Assembly: GCA_029378245.1 (NCBI GenBank)
Contig: JARKIF010000004.1
Coordinates: 2,294,001-2,358,000 of the forward strand
Origin: Roridomyces roridus
Lineage: Eukaryota > Basidiomycota > Agaricomycetes > Agaricales > Mycenaceae
Direction: 5' to 3'
Length of the DNA stretch: 64,000 nucleotides
Below, piece after piece: positions 22,787 through 33,568 of this stretch. The notes under the pieces are model-generated. The model was given only the letters and a program-made list of their open reading frames with translations, did not search any database and was not told the DNA's origin. The first letter of the stretch is position 1. The number at the start of each line of letters is the position of its first letter. The position numbers and the translations under genes were made by a program.

Positions 22787-24073
22787 TTGGCCAACGTGTT
22801 TGAGGATCGCCAGCTTCCTTGTCCTCTACTCTCATGGTGGGTCTTGAAAGATGTCTGGTATGCGACGCTCACATCCAGCATTCAGGACCCGCAATCTATC
22901 AACGCCGTCCTGGGTGGGGACATCATCCTCGAAGTCCTTGACTGTTTCGCCGCTCCAGTGGTCTCTCACCAGACGCCAGATCTGCCCGGATTGTCTGCAT
23001 GCAGCCTGGTCTGCAAATCCTGGTCCATCCACGCTCAACGCCGACTCTTCCGCCGTGTAGCCATCGTCAGTAACGAGTCGGAGCCACATCAAAATGCGAG
23101 ACGTATCTCACTATTCCTGGACGCCATACACCCGGCTACTGAGCGCGGGAGATGCCTCGGCTCATGCGTTCTAGCCCTCACTCTGCGTCACGCCGACAGA
23201 AAGGGGCTGTCCAAAGCTCTTCTACGCGTGCCCAACCTCCGTCATCTAGACACCACCACCTCCTCGTGCGACTTTGACGCGCCAACGCTGACCGCCTTTC
23301 GCGGAAAGGGTCCACAAATCACGTCCCTCTGCATCCAGGAGGATTTTTCCTTCTTCCCCGGCCAACACAGCGGTAGGATGCATCGCCTCGTCGCAGCCTT
23401 TCCTTCGATTCGCCTGCTCGAGATCACGTCCAACGCAAACTCGACTCTGCCGCCCTTCGAACCGCCGCCCAAACTTTCCCTCGTGGCGGTTAAATTCAAG
23501 ACGACACTCGTGCAGGATATCGGCCCATGTCTGTCTTCCCTCACTGCGGGAGACGGACTGCAGCTCCTCCTCCACGACTCCCTCCGCGGCACCAGGTCAT
23601 TCACGCCAACCCCCGACATCGGCGTGAATCTACGGTCACTGTCCCTGCAGACGATCGACGCGGACGCATTGGGGCTGGTACACTGCACCAACCTCGAGCG
23701 TTTCGAGCTCGGCCGATTCCCGGACTTGGCTACGCTTCGGGCGATTCCGCCGAGCATCACCGCGCTCTCGATCTCGGGAACTCCAGCGGCGAACGTCCCT
23801 GTGGGCATTTCGTTCGGCACGTTCCTCGAGGAACTGGAATCGGGTTTTCCAAACCTCCGCACGCTGACATGGACCGTGGACTTCATGCCGCCGGCGTTTG
23901 CGCGTGAGGCTTTGGAGGGCGTGTGTAAGCGGCGGGGTGTAAGGCTCAGCCTCCAGGTTGTTTCTTCGGAGAGGCCGGACTCGGAGGTGAGCTATTGTGT
24001 TTGCCGCGAGGAGCTGACGCAGATTGCTTATCCCAGAAGGACGACTCGGAGAATGCTGTCGAGCTCGAATTGA
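22787..24073 (+). CDS. F-box protein (intact copy)
   Basis: Intronless 428-residue protein. An F-box-like segment near residues 45-95 (DIILEVLDCFAAPVV, LSACSLVCKSWSIHAQRRLF) would bind Skp1 in an SCF ubiquitin ligase. The rest is a divergent leucine-rich substrate-binding region (LLRVPNLRHLDTTTSS, NLERFELGRFPDLATLRAIP). The start at 22787 is the only ATG in the open frame upstream of the F-box. Target unknown. It is divergent from the kinase and paired with it in both arms. Confidence 0.8.
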   Translation: MANVFEDRQLPCPLLSWWVLKDVWYATLTSSIQDPQSINAVLGGDIILEVLDCFAAPVVSHQTPDLPGLSACSLVCKSWSIHAQRRLFRRVAIVSNESEPHQNARRISLFLDAIHPATERGRCLGSCVLALTLRHADRKGLSKALLRVPNLRHLDTTTSSCDFDAPTLTAFRGKGPQITSLCIQEDFSFFPGQHSGRMHRLVAAFPSIRLLEITSNANSTLPPFEPPPKLSLVAVKFKTTLVQDIGPCLSSLTAGDGLQLLLHDSLRGTRSFTPTPDIGVNLRSLSLQTIDADALGLVHCTNLERFELGRFPDLATLRAIPPSITALSISGTPAANVPVGISFGTFLEELESGFPNLRTLTWTVDFMPPAFAREALEGVCKRRGVRLSLQVVSSERPDSEVSYCVCREELTQIAYPRRTTRRMLSSSN

Positions 24074-24661
24074 AGCACAGGTATATTCGGATTTAATCGC
24101 CGCGCGGATTGGAATGCAGGGGTCAGCCGTTCGCTTCACATCCCAGCGGGAACAAAAGCTCACCTCGTTTCAGACCCGGACAGTTCGACTGTTGGCTCTG
24201 CCTTTAAATGCTTATGTACCTGTCCCCGAGTCATGCACTAAAGGGAACTATGGGATCTTTCTCGCCTCATTGCCGTCTCGGACGGTTAAAGTTTGTGCTG
24301 CCGTTCGACTCGCGGCCAAATCCTGAGTGCTATAGACGTCCTTGTTTTTTTAACAGCGGTAATGAAATTCAGCAGGTTCGAAAACCAATTTGAATCAAGG
24401 TGGGCATGCCCACTGAGCGAGTCAATGCAGGTAGCATAGAATCCCGTGTCCCTGTTTCCACCAGTTCGACTCGGGAGCCGGACTGGTGCATGGCGGATGA
24501 CTGTCACATCTTTTTCACGCTCAAGCGCTCAAATCTCACACTACTTAAAGATAATTAGGGAACTCCAACAGGACAAGACGTGGGAAGGCAGCATGAGATG
24601 AGATTCGTTAAATGATCGTAGCAGCTAATTGTACAAAACGGAGCCAATCCTTCATCACAAT
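24074..24661. other. intergenic with two T-loop-like boxes
   Basis: No gene seen. The box at 24301 (CCGTTCGACTCG) is the duplicate of the one at 9334. The box at 24461 is an independent copy followed by GGGAGCCGGACTGGTGCATG. Confidence 0.5.
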
Positions 24662-25000
24662 TCAGCCAGCTAATTCCTCCTCTCCCTCTTCTTCGAAGCC
24701 CGGCTCTGGGCCTCTGCGTGGGGGAAGCGGAAGCGGCGTCATACAATCCTCCTGCTTTCCAGCGGCGGGGTCCGCCCACTTCTGTTTCGGCGGCGGAGCC
24801 GGCGCGGCGTGGGCCTCCGGAATGTACTCCATGATCTTCCGCCCAATGAGCGGATTGGTGGGAAGTGTGACGGGGTTCCCGAGGGGAAAGTTGTAGATGG
24901 GGGGATCCGCCGGGACGGGTGGTATACCCGTCTGGCCTGTGGACCGTGGGGGAGCGCTCGAGGCGGGAGATTGTGACTTTTGGCCAGGGGTGGGGAACAT
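24662..25000 (-). CDS. small hypothetical protein, 112 residues
   Basis: A single open exon, proline-rich at the start (MFPTPGQKSQSPASSAPP), with a middle segment LPTNPLIGRKIMEYIPE and an acidic end (EEEGEEELAG). Codon use looks coding-like. I do not recognise the family. It lies where the 5' exon of the right-arm SDR should be, so the duplication broke, or was overwritten, right beside it. Confidence 0.5.
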   Translation of the reverse strand: MFPTPGQKSQSPASSAPPRSTGQTGIPPVPADPPIYNFPLGNPVTLPTNPLIGRKIMEYIPEAHAAPAPPPKQKWADPAAGKQEDCMTPLPLPPRRGPEPGFEEEGEEELAG

Positions 25001-25039
25001 GGTTTAAAGTGCGGAAGACTGAGTGGAAGGCTGGAGGTG

Positions 25040-26190
25040 CGCCGCAAACCAGAAGGGTCTCTCGAATGCCGTTGAGGACATCCGAGCAAAAGGCCGACAG
25101 AGCTCGGCGCATCTGGCGGACGTCTCGGTCGAGCAGGACGTCAAGGGCATGGTTGCGGAGGTTGTGCGCGTTTATGGGGGATTGGATGTCGTACGTTTAC
25201 CTCATGCATTCTCTCGTCCCACTTTCATCTAAGCTATTCTCTGAGATGGTCGCGAATGCAGGGGTGTGCAAGTGCGCGTTGATGGCGGACAGTGCGTGCT
25301 CAATCTTTCATCCATTCACTTTGCAAGAGTATTCGTAGCCTCTGCGGAAGACTACGATCGAGTCATGAACATCAACGCCCGCGGGACGTTTCTCTGTTAC
25401 AAGCACGCCGGGTTGCAGATGATGGCTCAAGGCCGAGGTGGGCGCATCATCGGCGCGTGCTCGGCGTCGGGCAAACGAGGTGCGTTCGGTTGCCCCTGCA
25501 TCCTTTGTCCTTCATTTTATGTTAGCGGGATCGGCGTACCAATCGGCATACGTTGCGTCAAAGTTCGCCATTCGGGGGTTGACTCAATCAGCCGGTGTGT
25601 CGTCGAGTCTCCTCTCTTTCTGGCCATGTTCAATTTTTTCAGCACTCGAGTTCGGCCCACACAAAATCACGGTTAATGCCTACGCGCCTGGCCCTATCGA
25701 CACGTACGTTACTTGTCCACTGCTCGTAAGGTAACTAGTATATTTTAAACACCCTCAACACAGGGACATGCGTCAGTCTCTTCAATATTTCTCAACCAAG
25801 CGACCGAACCTTACGTAGTGGAATACATTAAGACGAGCCATGGCGTACGTGCATCAACCAGCCGTCCCTCCCTCGTGTCACTGACGTCGGCTCAGTCAGC
25901 AGTCCCGGGGTACCTGAGCTCACCGGGGTGCGTTCCGCCTTCTATCTTTGCTCTATGAAATTTTGATGTGAATTGGGGTAGGACGCCAGCCGACATTGCC
26001 GCCCTCGTATCATACCTCGCAAGTCAGGAGTCTGGCTTTGTTACTGGTGTGTTTTCTCCCTGTCCTCTCCGCCAATCGGGACTCGACGCTCGTTGCTTCT
26101 AGGACAAAGCGTGAGTGGATCCTCGAGCTCACCGATTGATTCACGGACGATGCCTAGATTTCGGTCAACGGAGGGATTTACTTTGATTGA
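25040..26190 (+). pseudogene. short-chain dehydrogenase, right copy, 5' truncated
   Basis: Homology to the left-arm SDR starts at about 25040, in the segment before RAKGRQSSAHLADVSVEQDV. It therefore lacks the start codon and the cofactor motif TGAAQGIG. The rest follows in the same exon order: ANAGVCKCALMA, DYDRVMNINARGTFLCYKHA, IIGACSASGKR, YVASKFAIRGLTQSA and the ending NGGIYFD at 26190. Splice sites are kept. Without the Rossmann start it cannot be a normal SDR. Confidence 0.78.
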
Positions 26191-27881
26191 GTGTGGGAGA
26201 AGTATGTACTCGACTCGATACACCGTGAATCAATCATATTTGCCTTGCATTCGGTCTCGTTCGATCCGGGCCGAGTGAATGCGCCCCCGTGTTCAAGCTT
26301 TTTGCTTCGCTTACTTCATCCAATTGCAGAATCCGAGAGGACTCGGAATTCACAGTGGGTTTGTCGACACTCAGAGGACAAGCGTCGTCACATCCGATGC
26401 GCCGACTCATTCAATTGGAGTTCGATCATTTGAAAGGACATTCCACGCGGTGAAGCAAGTCCATGTTGAAGCACTCTCTGTTGCCAGTGTACGCCAACAG
26501 CACTGTGCCTGGTTTATCGAGCTCTCGGTTCGATTCCTGCTTACAGCTAAATGCGGAACATAAGGCGCGGCTCGATTTTTGTCAAATTTCTTGATATTTT
26601 GATCACTTCTAGTAATTGCGCTGTTCTGACTGTAATTCTCATCGGATTGCCTTCGGACATGGACCACACGACTCGGGCGATCCTTTTACAGTGCTTGAGG
26701 TATCCCAGTCAATTGATTTCATGTACATGTCAGCCATAAAGAAGCAGATAATCAATTTCGACTATTGACACACCAGTATGGGAAGGGAATCTCCTGGGGT
26801 CTCGATATTTGACTGGGGTACTCTGGTAGGTGTAATAAAGTGCACCAAGGTGTTTCTCTGTGCCCAGATAACTAAGGAGAAAGCTGGTGTGTCGAAATCT
26901 GCTCCCATTACTGTTCCACTTCATCTCCACTCGCGGCAGGCGACTTTGTTCAAACTGTGCATGCAGCGCCATGCAGAACCATCCCATCTGACAATCCCGT
27001 CGCATCCGGGGGTAATCTGCACCCTGGGTATCGAGCAGAACGGTGCCCGACGGCGTCAGTCACAATTTACGTAACATGTCTGTCAAAGTTGGATCTTTCA
27101 GACTGATTATGGCGTCCTGAGCCCAATTCTTGTCCGATTGTGTTCGGATATGAACCAATAGATTCCCATGGTGGTTTTACAGCCCCTATGGCACACAGAT
27201 TATCTGTTCTTATCATTTGCTAGGTCATGTCATGAGGGGACATGAATTTCAACCATTTACACTGTAAGTACCTACTGGGGGATTCCTAGGTCTCACGACT
27301 CTGTCAATTTACTCTCCTTAGCATACCAGAGTGTGTGGTGACCTTCATTTGTCAAGGTATCAATCCAGAGGCACATGGTATGTGGAGAAACAGGGCATCA
27401 TTACCCAGGTGTATTTCGTCCCACAGACGGTAGGTGTTGTCAAAGTGAGCCTTTGGTGCACTGTAATAATACTCCCTCTAGCTGTTCCGCACAATCCGAT
27501 GGTATGATCTACTGGGAATAGCATCCAGAGTGCGCAACAGTGAAAAAACACTGTTTGATGTGATTAGATCCAATGACAGTATTATGTAATTGATTTTCAT
27601 GTCCTAAGCACTGTAAAACAACCGTGAGAATCGATTGGTCCATGTTTGAAGGCCATCGGACGAGAATTGAGCTCAGAACAGAGTCAATTGAGCGAAGAGA
27701 ACCAAACTGGGTATGATTGCTGTGAGCTCTGGATTAAAATTACAGCTCCCGGCAGTATACGTTGCCTCGAGCCGGCGGCAGGTGGACTAAAATGCTGTTG
27801 AGATGCTGTTGAGTTGTGGTTCTCCATGAGAAAAATGAACAAAGATCTCGAGAGAGACTATTGGCTACTACGCCAGATGAG
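26191..27881. other. gene-poor, AT-richer intergenic region
   Basis: No gene recognised; only short open frames on both strands. One T-loop-like box lies near 26527 (GGTTCGATTCC). Confidence 0.5.
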
Positions 27882-27891
27882 AGAGAAAGAT

Positions 27892-30282
27892 TAGACTCGA
27901 GACCAGTCTGTCTATGATATGTCGATAGACAGACTGGTCGATCTGGGAAATGATCAAAGGGAGGCGCGCGTTTCCTTTTTGGGCGATTTCGGCATTGTCA
28001 CGTGTCCCACATCGAATGGGTCGTTTCCGCTCATTGCAACGTCTGCAGGCTGGAATTCATGTTGTATATACTCTGAGAAACTCTCAAATACACTAGGAGT
28101 CAGGTTTGCAGGTATAAATTGGCGGTAGTAAAGGTACAATACAAGACAAGTGGGAAAGAAGGAAAGGGAATCCAGCACTGCGGTCGGCCTACACCGCCAA
28201 AGTGCCGTCAGCCCGAAGCCAGCCGGCGCGCCCATGTGAACACCGGATGATCCGTATCCTGGGTGCAGCCGGACACCGGCTGGGTTCCAGCTGAGTGATC
28301 CAGCCACGGTTCCCAGCTGACAGTCGGCTGGCTATCCATGCCGACCGGCATGGGTGTCTCCAGCTGGAAGTCTCAATTTGGATATCTTGAGTCCGCTGGG
28401 TCCGGAGCAACGGAGTGGAATTTTTTGGTTGTGGTGCGGCTCTTCAGCGAAAAAAATCTCAGACTATGCTTACCCTGAGGGAGACGAGGGTTGCGGTCGA
28501 CTTGAAAAAAGAATTACAAAGTCCATTGCCGACGCACGGATATCTCATACCGCGTTGCCGTAAGTTAATGATCACCTTCATCACTCCACACTCCACCCGG
28601 CGCTGATTCGGCTCCATGGTAACCGTAAGCCATTTAATAAATGGCGTGATTTCGGAGTCATTCCTCCGCTCCTTCTTCCTTTCCCCCACATCCTCTCTGT
28701 CTCCCGTCCTCCAATCCTCCCGCGCACGGGCGGTCACCTCAAGCCCTTCAAGCCGCTCATCCATAGCCCTTCAAGCCCCTTCAAGTCGCGTTCCTCAACA
28801 TCTGTGACAAGTCCGAAGACGGAAGACGAGCCCCAAAGCCTATCTGGCAAACCTGGAAGCGCTTTTCTGCGAGTCTCGCCTCGCCGTCTCTTTTCAAGAC
28901 CCTCAATGGATTTGCCCCATTCAATGCCTCCAGTGATTTGCCCCCATGAACGCCCAACATGCTACGACTACACATCAACCCGTCTCTATTCCTTTCATGC
29001 GCTCCCCGTGTCACCGCGCCGACGTTCATCAACCCTCGTGTCTTGCTCGTCGCCCTCAATATCATTATTCGCTTGGCTTTCATCTCCGTCAAGTCTTCTC
29101 GATGGCCCATTGTTTCATCTGTTGCCTTCGCGTCTACTTCGTATCATGTATTTCTGTAGAATGGATTGACCTTCTTTGATATCTCTTTTTTTAAGTGCGA
29201 TGAGCATGTTTCGACCGGCCTCGACAGGGATCACCGGCTGAAGTAGCAGCTTGCAGTCAGCCTCACAGACCAGCTGGCACCCATGAAAGCTGGGTCCAGC
29301 CTGGGCCCATTGAAGATGAGACCTGGCATCTATCCTGCCACCAGCCGGATGCCATTCGTCAGCGACATGTGGCCCACATATCACGACCAGCTGCTGGTCA
29401 GCTGGGCGCACTCTGGCGGTGTAGATAGGCAGGAAGGCTGTCTGGCTAGGGAGACGCGTACCATTTCGACATTCGATGGTGGCGTTCCGAGGGAGTACGC
29501 AAGCAGTGGCAACGAAGAGTCGTGATCTTGACTCGCGATCTTGACTCGGCGATCTTGACTCCGAGTGTGTGTGGGACTGGTTAATAGCCGACACGGCGGC
29601 GTCGATAGGGAGTGGGAAGGAGAGGAGAGCTGGCGTGCAATGTGCGGTTCAGGCGGCCTGCGCGCAGGCGAGGTAGTGCGTGAGTAGGGCGAAGCCAGGT
29701 GGCGGGAAGTGTGGGTCCGGTGGATGGAGTGGAAGGCCACGGCGAGAGTGACATCAACGCGATATGTAGAAAGGTAGCCTTCGCGAGGGAGTACTGTGGT
29801 TAGCGGCCTCGGATAGAATGAGCACGAATGGGCACGCACCTTCACCTGGCCTCGGAAGTCATCCATCTCAAGCCCGTTCTGCCCTCACGTTCGGACTCGG
29901 CATGTCTGCTCCGGCGACTATTCGGGCGTGGAGTCGCAAAGAGGTGAGGATTATGGTGTGGGTCGAATACGGATGGAGTGACCAGTGGTATTGGGCTGGT
30001 CGCGCTCGCCTTGCTCTTGTGGGTGGGGCCGTGGATTTCTGAGAGTGGTCTCCAGCGAGTTTGAGGAGGACTCGGATGTTGACGGGCCCAGTCGTTGGGC
30101 TGAGGCGCACGAGGCTGGCGAGAGCAAGGGAAAGGGAGGTCCTTTGCTGGCCAATTGCTAGCACTGGCAGTCACGAGGTCATGCCGAAATCGCCCAAAAA
30201 GGAAACGCGCGCCTCCCTTTGATCATTTCCCAGATCGACTGGTCTGTCTATCGACAAGTCATAGACAGACCAGCTCTGGTCT
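27892..30282. mobile_element. Mutator-like element, 2.4 kb, non-autonomous
   Basis: The ends carry inverted repeats of about 87 bases, near identical from CTGTCTATGA to GGGCGATTTCGGCAT (27908-27994 and the reverse complement of about 30181-30265). The sequence AGAGAAAGAT occurs directly outside both ends (27882-27891 and 30283-30292), a 10-base target duplication. Long TIRs with 9-11 base duplications are the hallmark of Mutator-like elements. Each end also contains a perfect hairpin. The interior has no transposase that I recognise. Short open frames exist near 28.8-29.2 kb (plus) and 29.4-30.2 kb (minus). Two GC-rich blocks (28.16-28.37 and 29.2-29.42 kb) are rich in AGCTGG/CCAGCT palindromes. 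Confidence 0.8.
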
Positions 30283-30292
30283 AGAGAAAGAT

Positions 30293-30954
30293 GAAAAGGT
30301 TTTGCACAAACGGGGACAGAAGAATCAATGATGGAGCCATAATCTTAAAGAACGGATAACAAGGGATGTCTCCTGGCGATGTAGACAAGGCAGCAAAGGC
30401 AGCTACAGTCCCTGTCTCAAATATTGACCCAGCGATTTGGAGCTATTGCCGGTTTCTCGCCTCGTTCGATTCGGGCTGGGTAAATGGTAGGATACTTATT
30501 GGCGACCTTTTATTTCGGCTACTGAACATTGCCCTGCGTGGGTGACGTGCCGTGGTATTCTGGATCCAACGTGCTACTGGGAGAATTTGGGCGGAGTACT
30601 CGTCTGCGAAGTGAGTCTGGTTTGCAATGGCCAGAATCCGTTCGGCTCTTTGGCCGCGCATGATTATCATCGGCCGGCGAATCAGATCACTGTGACATCA
30701 ATCTTCTTTCTTTTTCACCCCTCACCTGCCCTTGCCACGATTGTCCTAGTGCTGCTCCGATGTGCCAGATCCTCAGTCTACTAGCCTGGTATGATCTTAC
30801 GCGGTACTGAGGTCTTGATTCCACTTTTCTGCACGCAAGTCTTTACCGGAAGCTCCCTTGGAAATTGGCTGTGGCGCAGGATGTACTCGCCGATCAGCGG
30901 CGATCGGGAGTCAGGGGCCAGCCGCAAAACCTTGGTCTGACTCGCACACCCATC
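30293..30954. other. intergenic upstream of third F-box gene
   Basis: No gene seen. One T-loop-like box (CGTTCGATTCGGG) lies near 30463. Confidence 0.5.
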
Positions 30955-32882
30955 ATGCCACTGGGACCCATGGCCTTCGACTCCAAGAGACTAGGCATAA
31001 CTCTACTCATCACGACTCTCTTCCCCGCCTTCCTCCTCAGCCGTGCACTTCCCCGCCCGCGGCGCTCGAACCCATGCGAAGAGGTCCCACCCGAGGTGTG
31101 GGCCATCGTCGCCAAGTTTTGCACCCGGCAGACGCTCGCTCGTCTATGCAGCGTCTCGTCTCGCTTTTACGGCATCTTCACGCCGATCTTGTACGAGGAA
31201 CCCCTGGCTTTCAGTTTCCCGGACTGGGGCCCGGGTTTGTCGGTCTCCCGGGGTAGGCGGCTCGTTAGGACGCTTAGCACGCGCCTCGCCTCTGATACCC
31301 AGGCGTCCGACTCCCTGGACCCGCGCCCCGTGGACTGTGTGCGCAAGTTCCACCGCATGCCCTCCGACCTCCTCGGCCTGTGCGACCGTGTCTCGGAAGA
31401 GGCGTGTGAGCGGATGTTGAGACATCTGGGCCCAGGGCTGCGGGCGTTGAAGTGGGATATGGAGTTCCACAGCGCGCTTGTACCCCGGGCGTTCAATTTG
31501 TTCCCGAATTTGATGGAGGTCTCTGGCACGGACTGTACAGAGGATCGGACGATTGGATTGCAGGTGTGTCTTTCCCTATGCAGTTTGTGGCTTTCTTTGC
31601 TGAATAGCTCTACTCAGCTTTTGCGCATTCCGAACCTCGAGAAAGTCTATGTTTCGTTGTCCCTCGGTACGTCAATGTTCTGTGAATCGTCTCGTTCTCA
31701 CCCTCCTGCACAGAACACGTCTGGGAACGATGGGGCGAGGCGTGGTCCGAGCTGGGGTCCGCATTTAAAATGCTGGCCTCCTCGTCACTGGGTCTCACCA
31801 CCCTCGAACTTCATCTGAGCATGGACGTTTACAGTAAATCAGACTGGGACGACTATGCATCGCCTGAACGGCGAGAGTATCCCGATTGGGACGCCTACAC
31901 GGACCTCCAGGAGACCGTAAACGCTCTCCGCTTCCCCGCTCTCCACACCCTTCGTGTGTGGTTCCACATCCAAGGAGCCAGACGACCGCACGAGTACGCT
32001 GCTGATCTCTCGTCCTTCCTACACGCCCACGGGCCCACCCTCTCGCACGTCACTCTGAGCGGAAATGGCATGCTGTGGAACCCGCAGAATATATCCCTAC
32101 CGGCGCTGCGCTCGTTTAGCGGGTCAATCGATCATTGTAACGTCGTTCTTGGATGCGCTGCTGCTCTGGAGCGTGTGTCTCTGTGGCTCATGAGGCACGG
32201 GGTAAATTGGTCCGATCCGGGCGCTCCTTTTCCTGCCAACGCAGGCCCGTGTGTGAGGAGTGTGGTTGTTGATGACAGTGAGCACCGGGGGCTGCCTCCA
32301 GTCGTATTGAACACGCTGGCGGCTGCGTTCCCTAATACAACCCATTTGGACGTTGAATTGGATCCGGATATGGTGAGTTTTCTCCCTCTGACTTTTGATA
32401 AATCGACTGATGCTCGTTAGACGGAATATTATTCCGTCCTGCAGATGTTGCATTCCCTCGAGCGCATACACATCCGACAAAGAGCAGCAGTTCCGTACGA
32501 GCATCGTGAGCAGTCTGCCTCGTTCCTCTACCCAACCTCCGATTTCGCTGCCCACGTCGAGAAACTCGTACCCTTCCTCCCTCGCCTCTCGTCCGTGGAG
32601 TTCAGGCTGGAAGGCACACGCCACGCGCGTGAAGGTTCGTTCTGCAGTTCTTGTGGGCATTTTAGCGGGGAGGGAGAGCCCAAGTGGCCGCCGGATAAGA
32701 CGTATCCGCCGATGGAGGTTGGGATGGATTTTTTTGTTCAAAGGTGTGCTGAGGGTGGTGAGGTTGTGATGCGGGAGAGGAGGGAGGTGGATGAGAGGGC
32801 GAGGGTTGTTGGGTATGCGTCTGCTTTGAGTTGGAAGGGGGATGAGGGGGTGGACTCGGAGGAGGACTCTGAGGACGAGTGA
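30955..32882 (+). CDS. F-box protein, unrelated to the duplicated pair
   Basis: Starts MPLGPMAFDSKRLGITLL, the first ATG of the open frame. A hydrophobic stretch is followed by the F-box (EVPPEVWAIVAKFCTRQTLA, RLCSVSSRFYGIFTPILYEE), then leucine-rich segments, ending acidic (EGVDSEEDSEDE). Exons 30955-31563, 31618-31666, 31714-32372 and 32421-32882 join in phase. A substrate receptor for an SCF ligase is the family role; the target is unknown. Only about 25% of residues near the F-box resemble the 22.8 kb gene by eye, so it is not part of the duplication. Confidence 0.85.
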
Positions 32883-33472
32883 TGAGTGTTGTTGTACATT
32901 TCTACAGATTCGCTCAATTGAACCTTTGAACCTTTGTATGAGCTGGAGGTTCGAATCCCGGCAGGTACTTGTCAATCTACTGTAACTGGACTAGTTTTTG
33001 TGCCCGTTCGATTTTCAAGTGACTCGGATTTGGAGAGGCGTTGTTTCGGGTGCAGGCAGGTCGTCTCGTGATGTCCAGTTTCGGGAGGTACAGACAGTCA
33101 CAGCAATGAAATGTCCTGTGCACAGAAGTACCGGGGTTTGACTCATGTACCTTCATCGTATTCGTTCTTTTTCTGGCCTTGTTTTCCCTTTCCTTACAAT
33201 TTAATTGCTCGCGTTGAAACTTGAGAGGCAATCCTCGGGCTGATGTTGAGTATCGCTTTGAATTCACTGCGTTGAAGATCTTGAGCAAAGGTCGTCGAAC
33301 GGTGGATTTTCATGGCAAGCTTGGGAGGCGAAATTCCTTCCATCGGTGGCAGCGAGTTGCATTCTACAGCAGACCACGAATGGGCTTAATGGGTGAAATC
33401 ACCACTCCAAATTTAATAGCGGCGAGACGCCCCCAACCGCGATCGGCAGCGGTAATTCTACCACACATGCAA
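32883..33472. other. intergenic
   Basis: No gene seen. One T-loop-like box lies at about 32949 (GGTTCGAATCCCGG). Confidence 0.5.
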
Positions 33473-33568
33473 GCCCGCCTAGCTCAATCGGATAGAGCGT
33501 CAGACTCTTAGGCGGGTTTCCAGTTCGTTGGTATCTGAAGGCTGCGAGTTCGACCCTCGCGGTGGGCT
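33473..33568 (+). tRNA. tRNA-Lys(CUU) with anticodon-loop intron
   Basis: Same mature sequence as the minus-strand gene at 2500-2599 (acceptor GCCCGCC/GGTGGGC, T loop TTCGACC, anticodon CTT). The intron is different, 22 bases, starting GGCGGGTTTCC. Confidence 0.93.

Larger units (their letters stand above)
21325..26190. repeat. right arm of the inverted segmental duplication
   Basis: Mirror image of 5803-14163: kinase(-), F-box(+), SDR(+). It is the more compact arm. The F-box to SDR gap is about 1 kb and contains an unrelated small minus-strand gene. Homology to the left-arm SDR begins only at about 25040. Confidence 0.9.

Noticed and set aside
23242..23886. Antisense ORFs over the F-box genes (also at 9621-10354)
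   Set aside because: They mirror the intact sense frames in both copies and carry no motif; GC-rich third positions create open shadows.
9197..24470. T-loop boxes as degenerate tRNA genes
   Set aside because: No acceptor or anticodon stems can be drawn round most copies, while flanks match each other, so a dispersed repeat fits better.
27908..27994. Terminal repeats at 27.9 and 30.2 kb as LTRs
   Set aside because: They are inverted, not direct, and the flanking duplication is 10 bases.
28616..29179. Possible genes inside the 27.9-30.3 kb element
   Set aside because: Overlapping frames of similar length on both strands, no motif and no consistent splicing; too weak to call.
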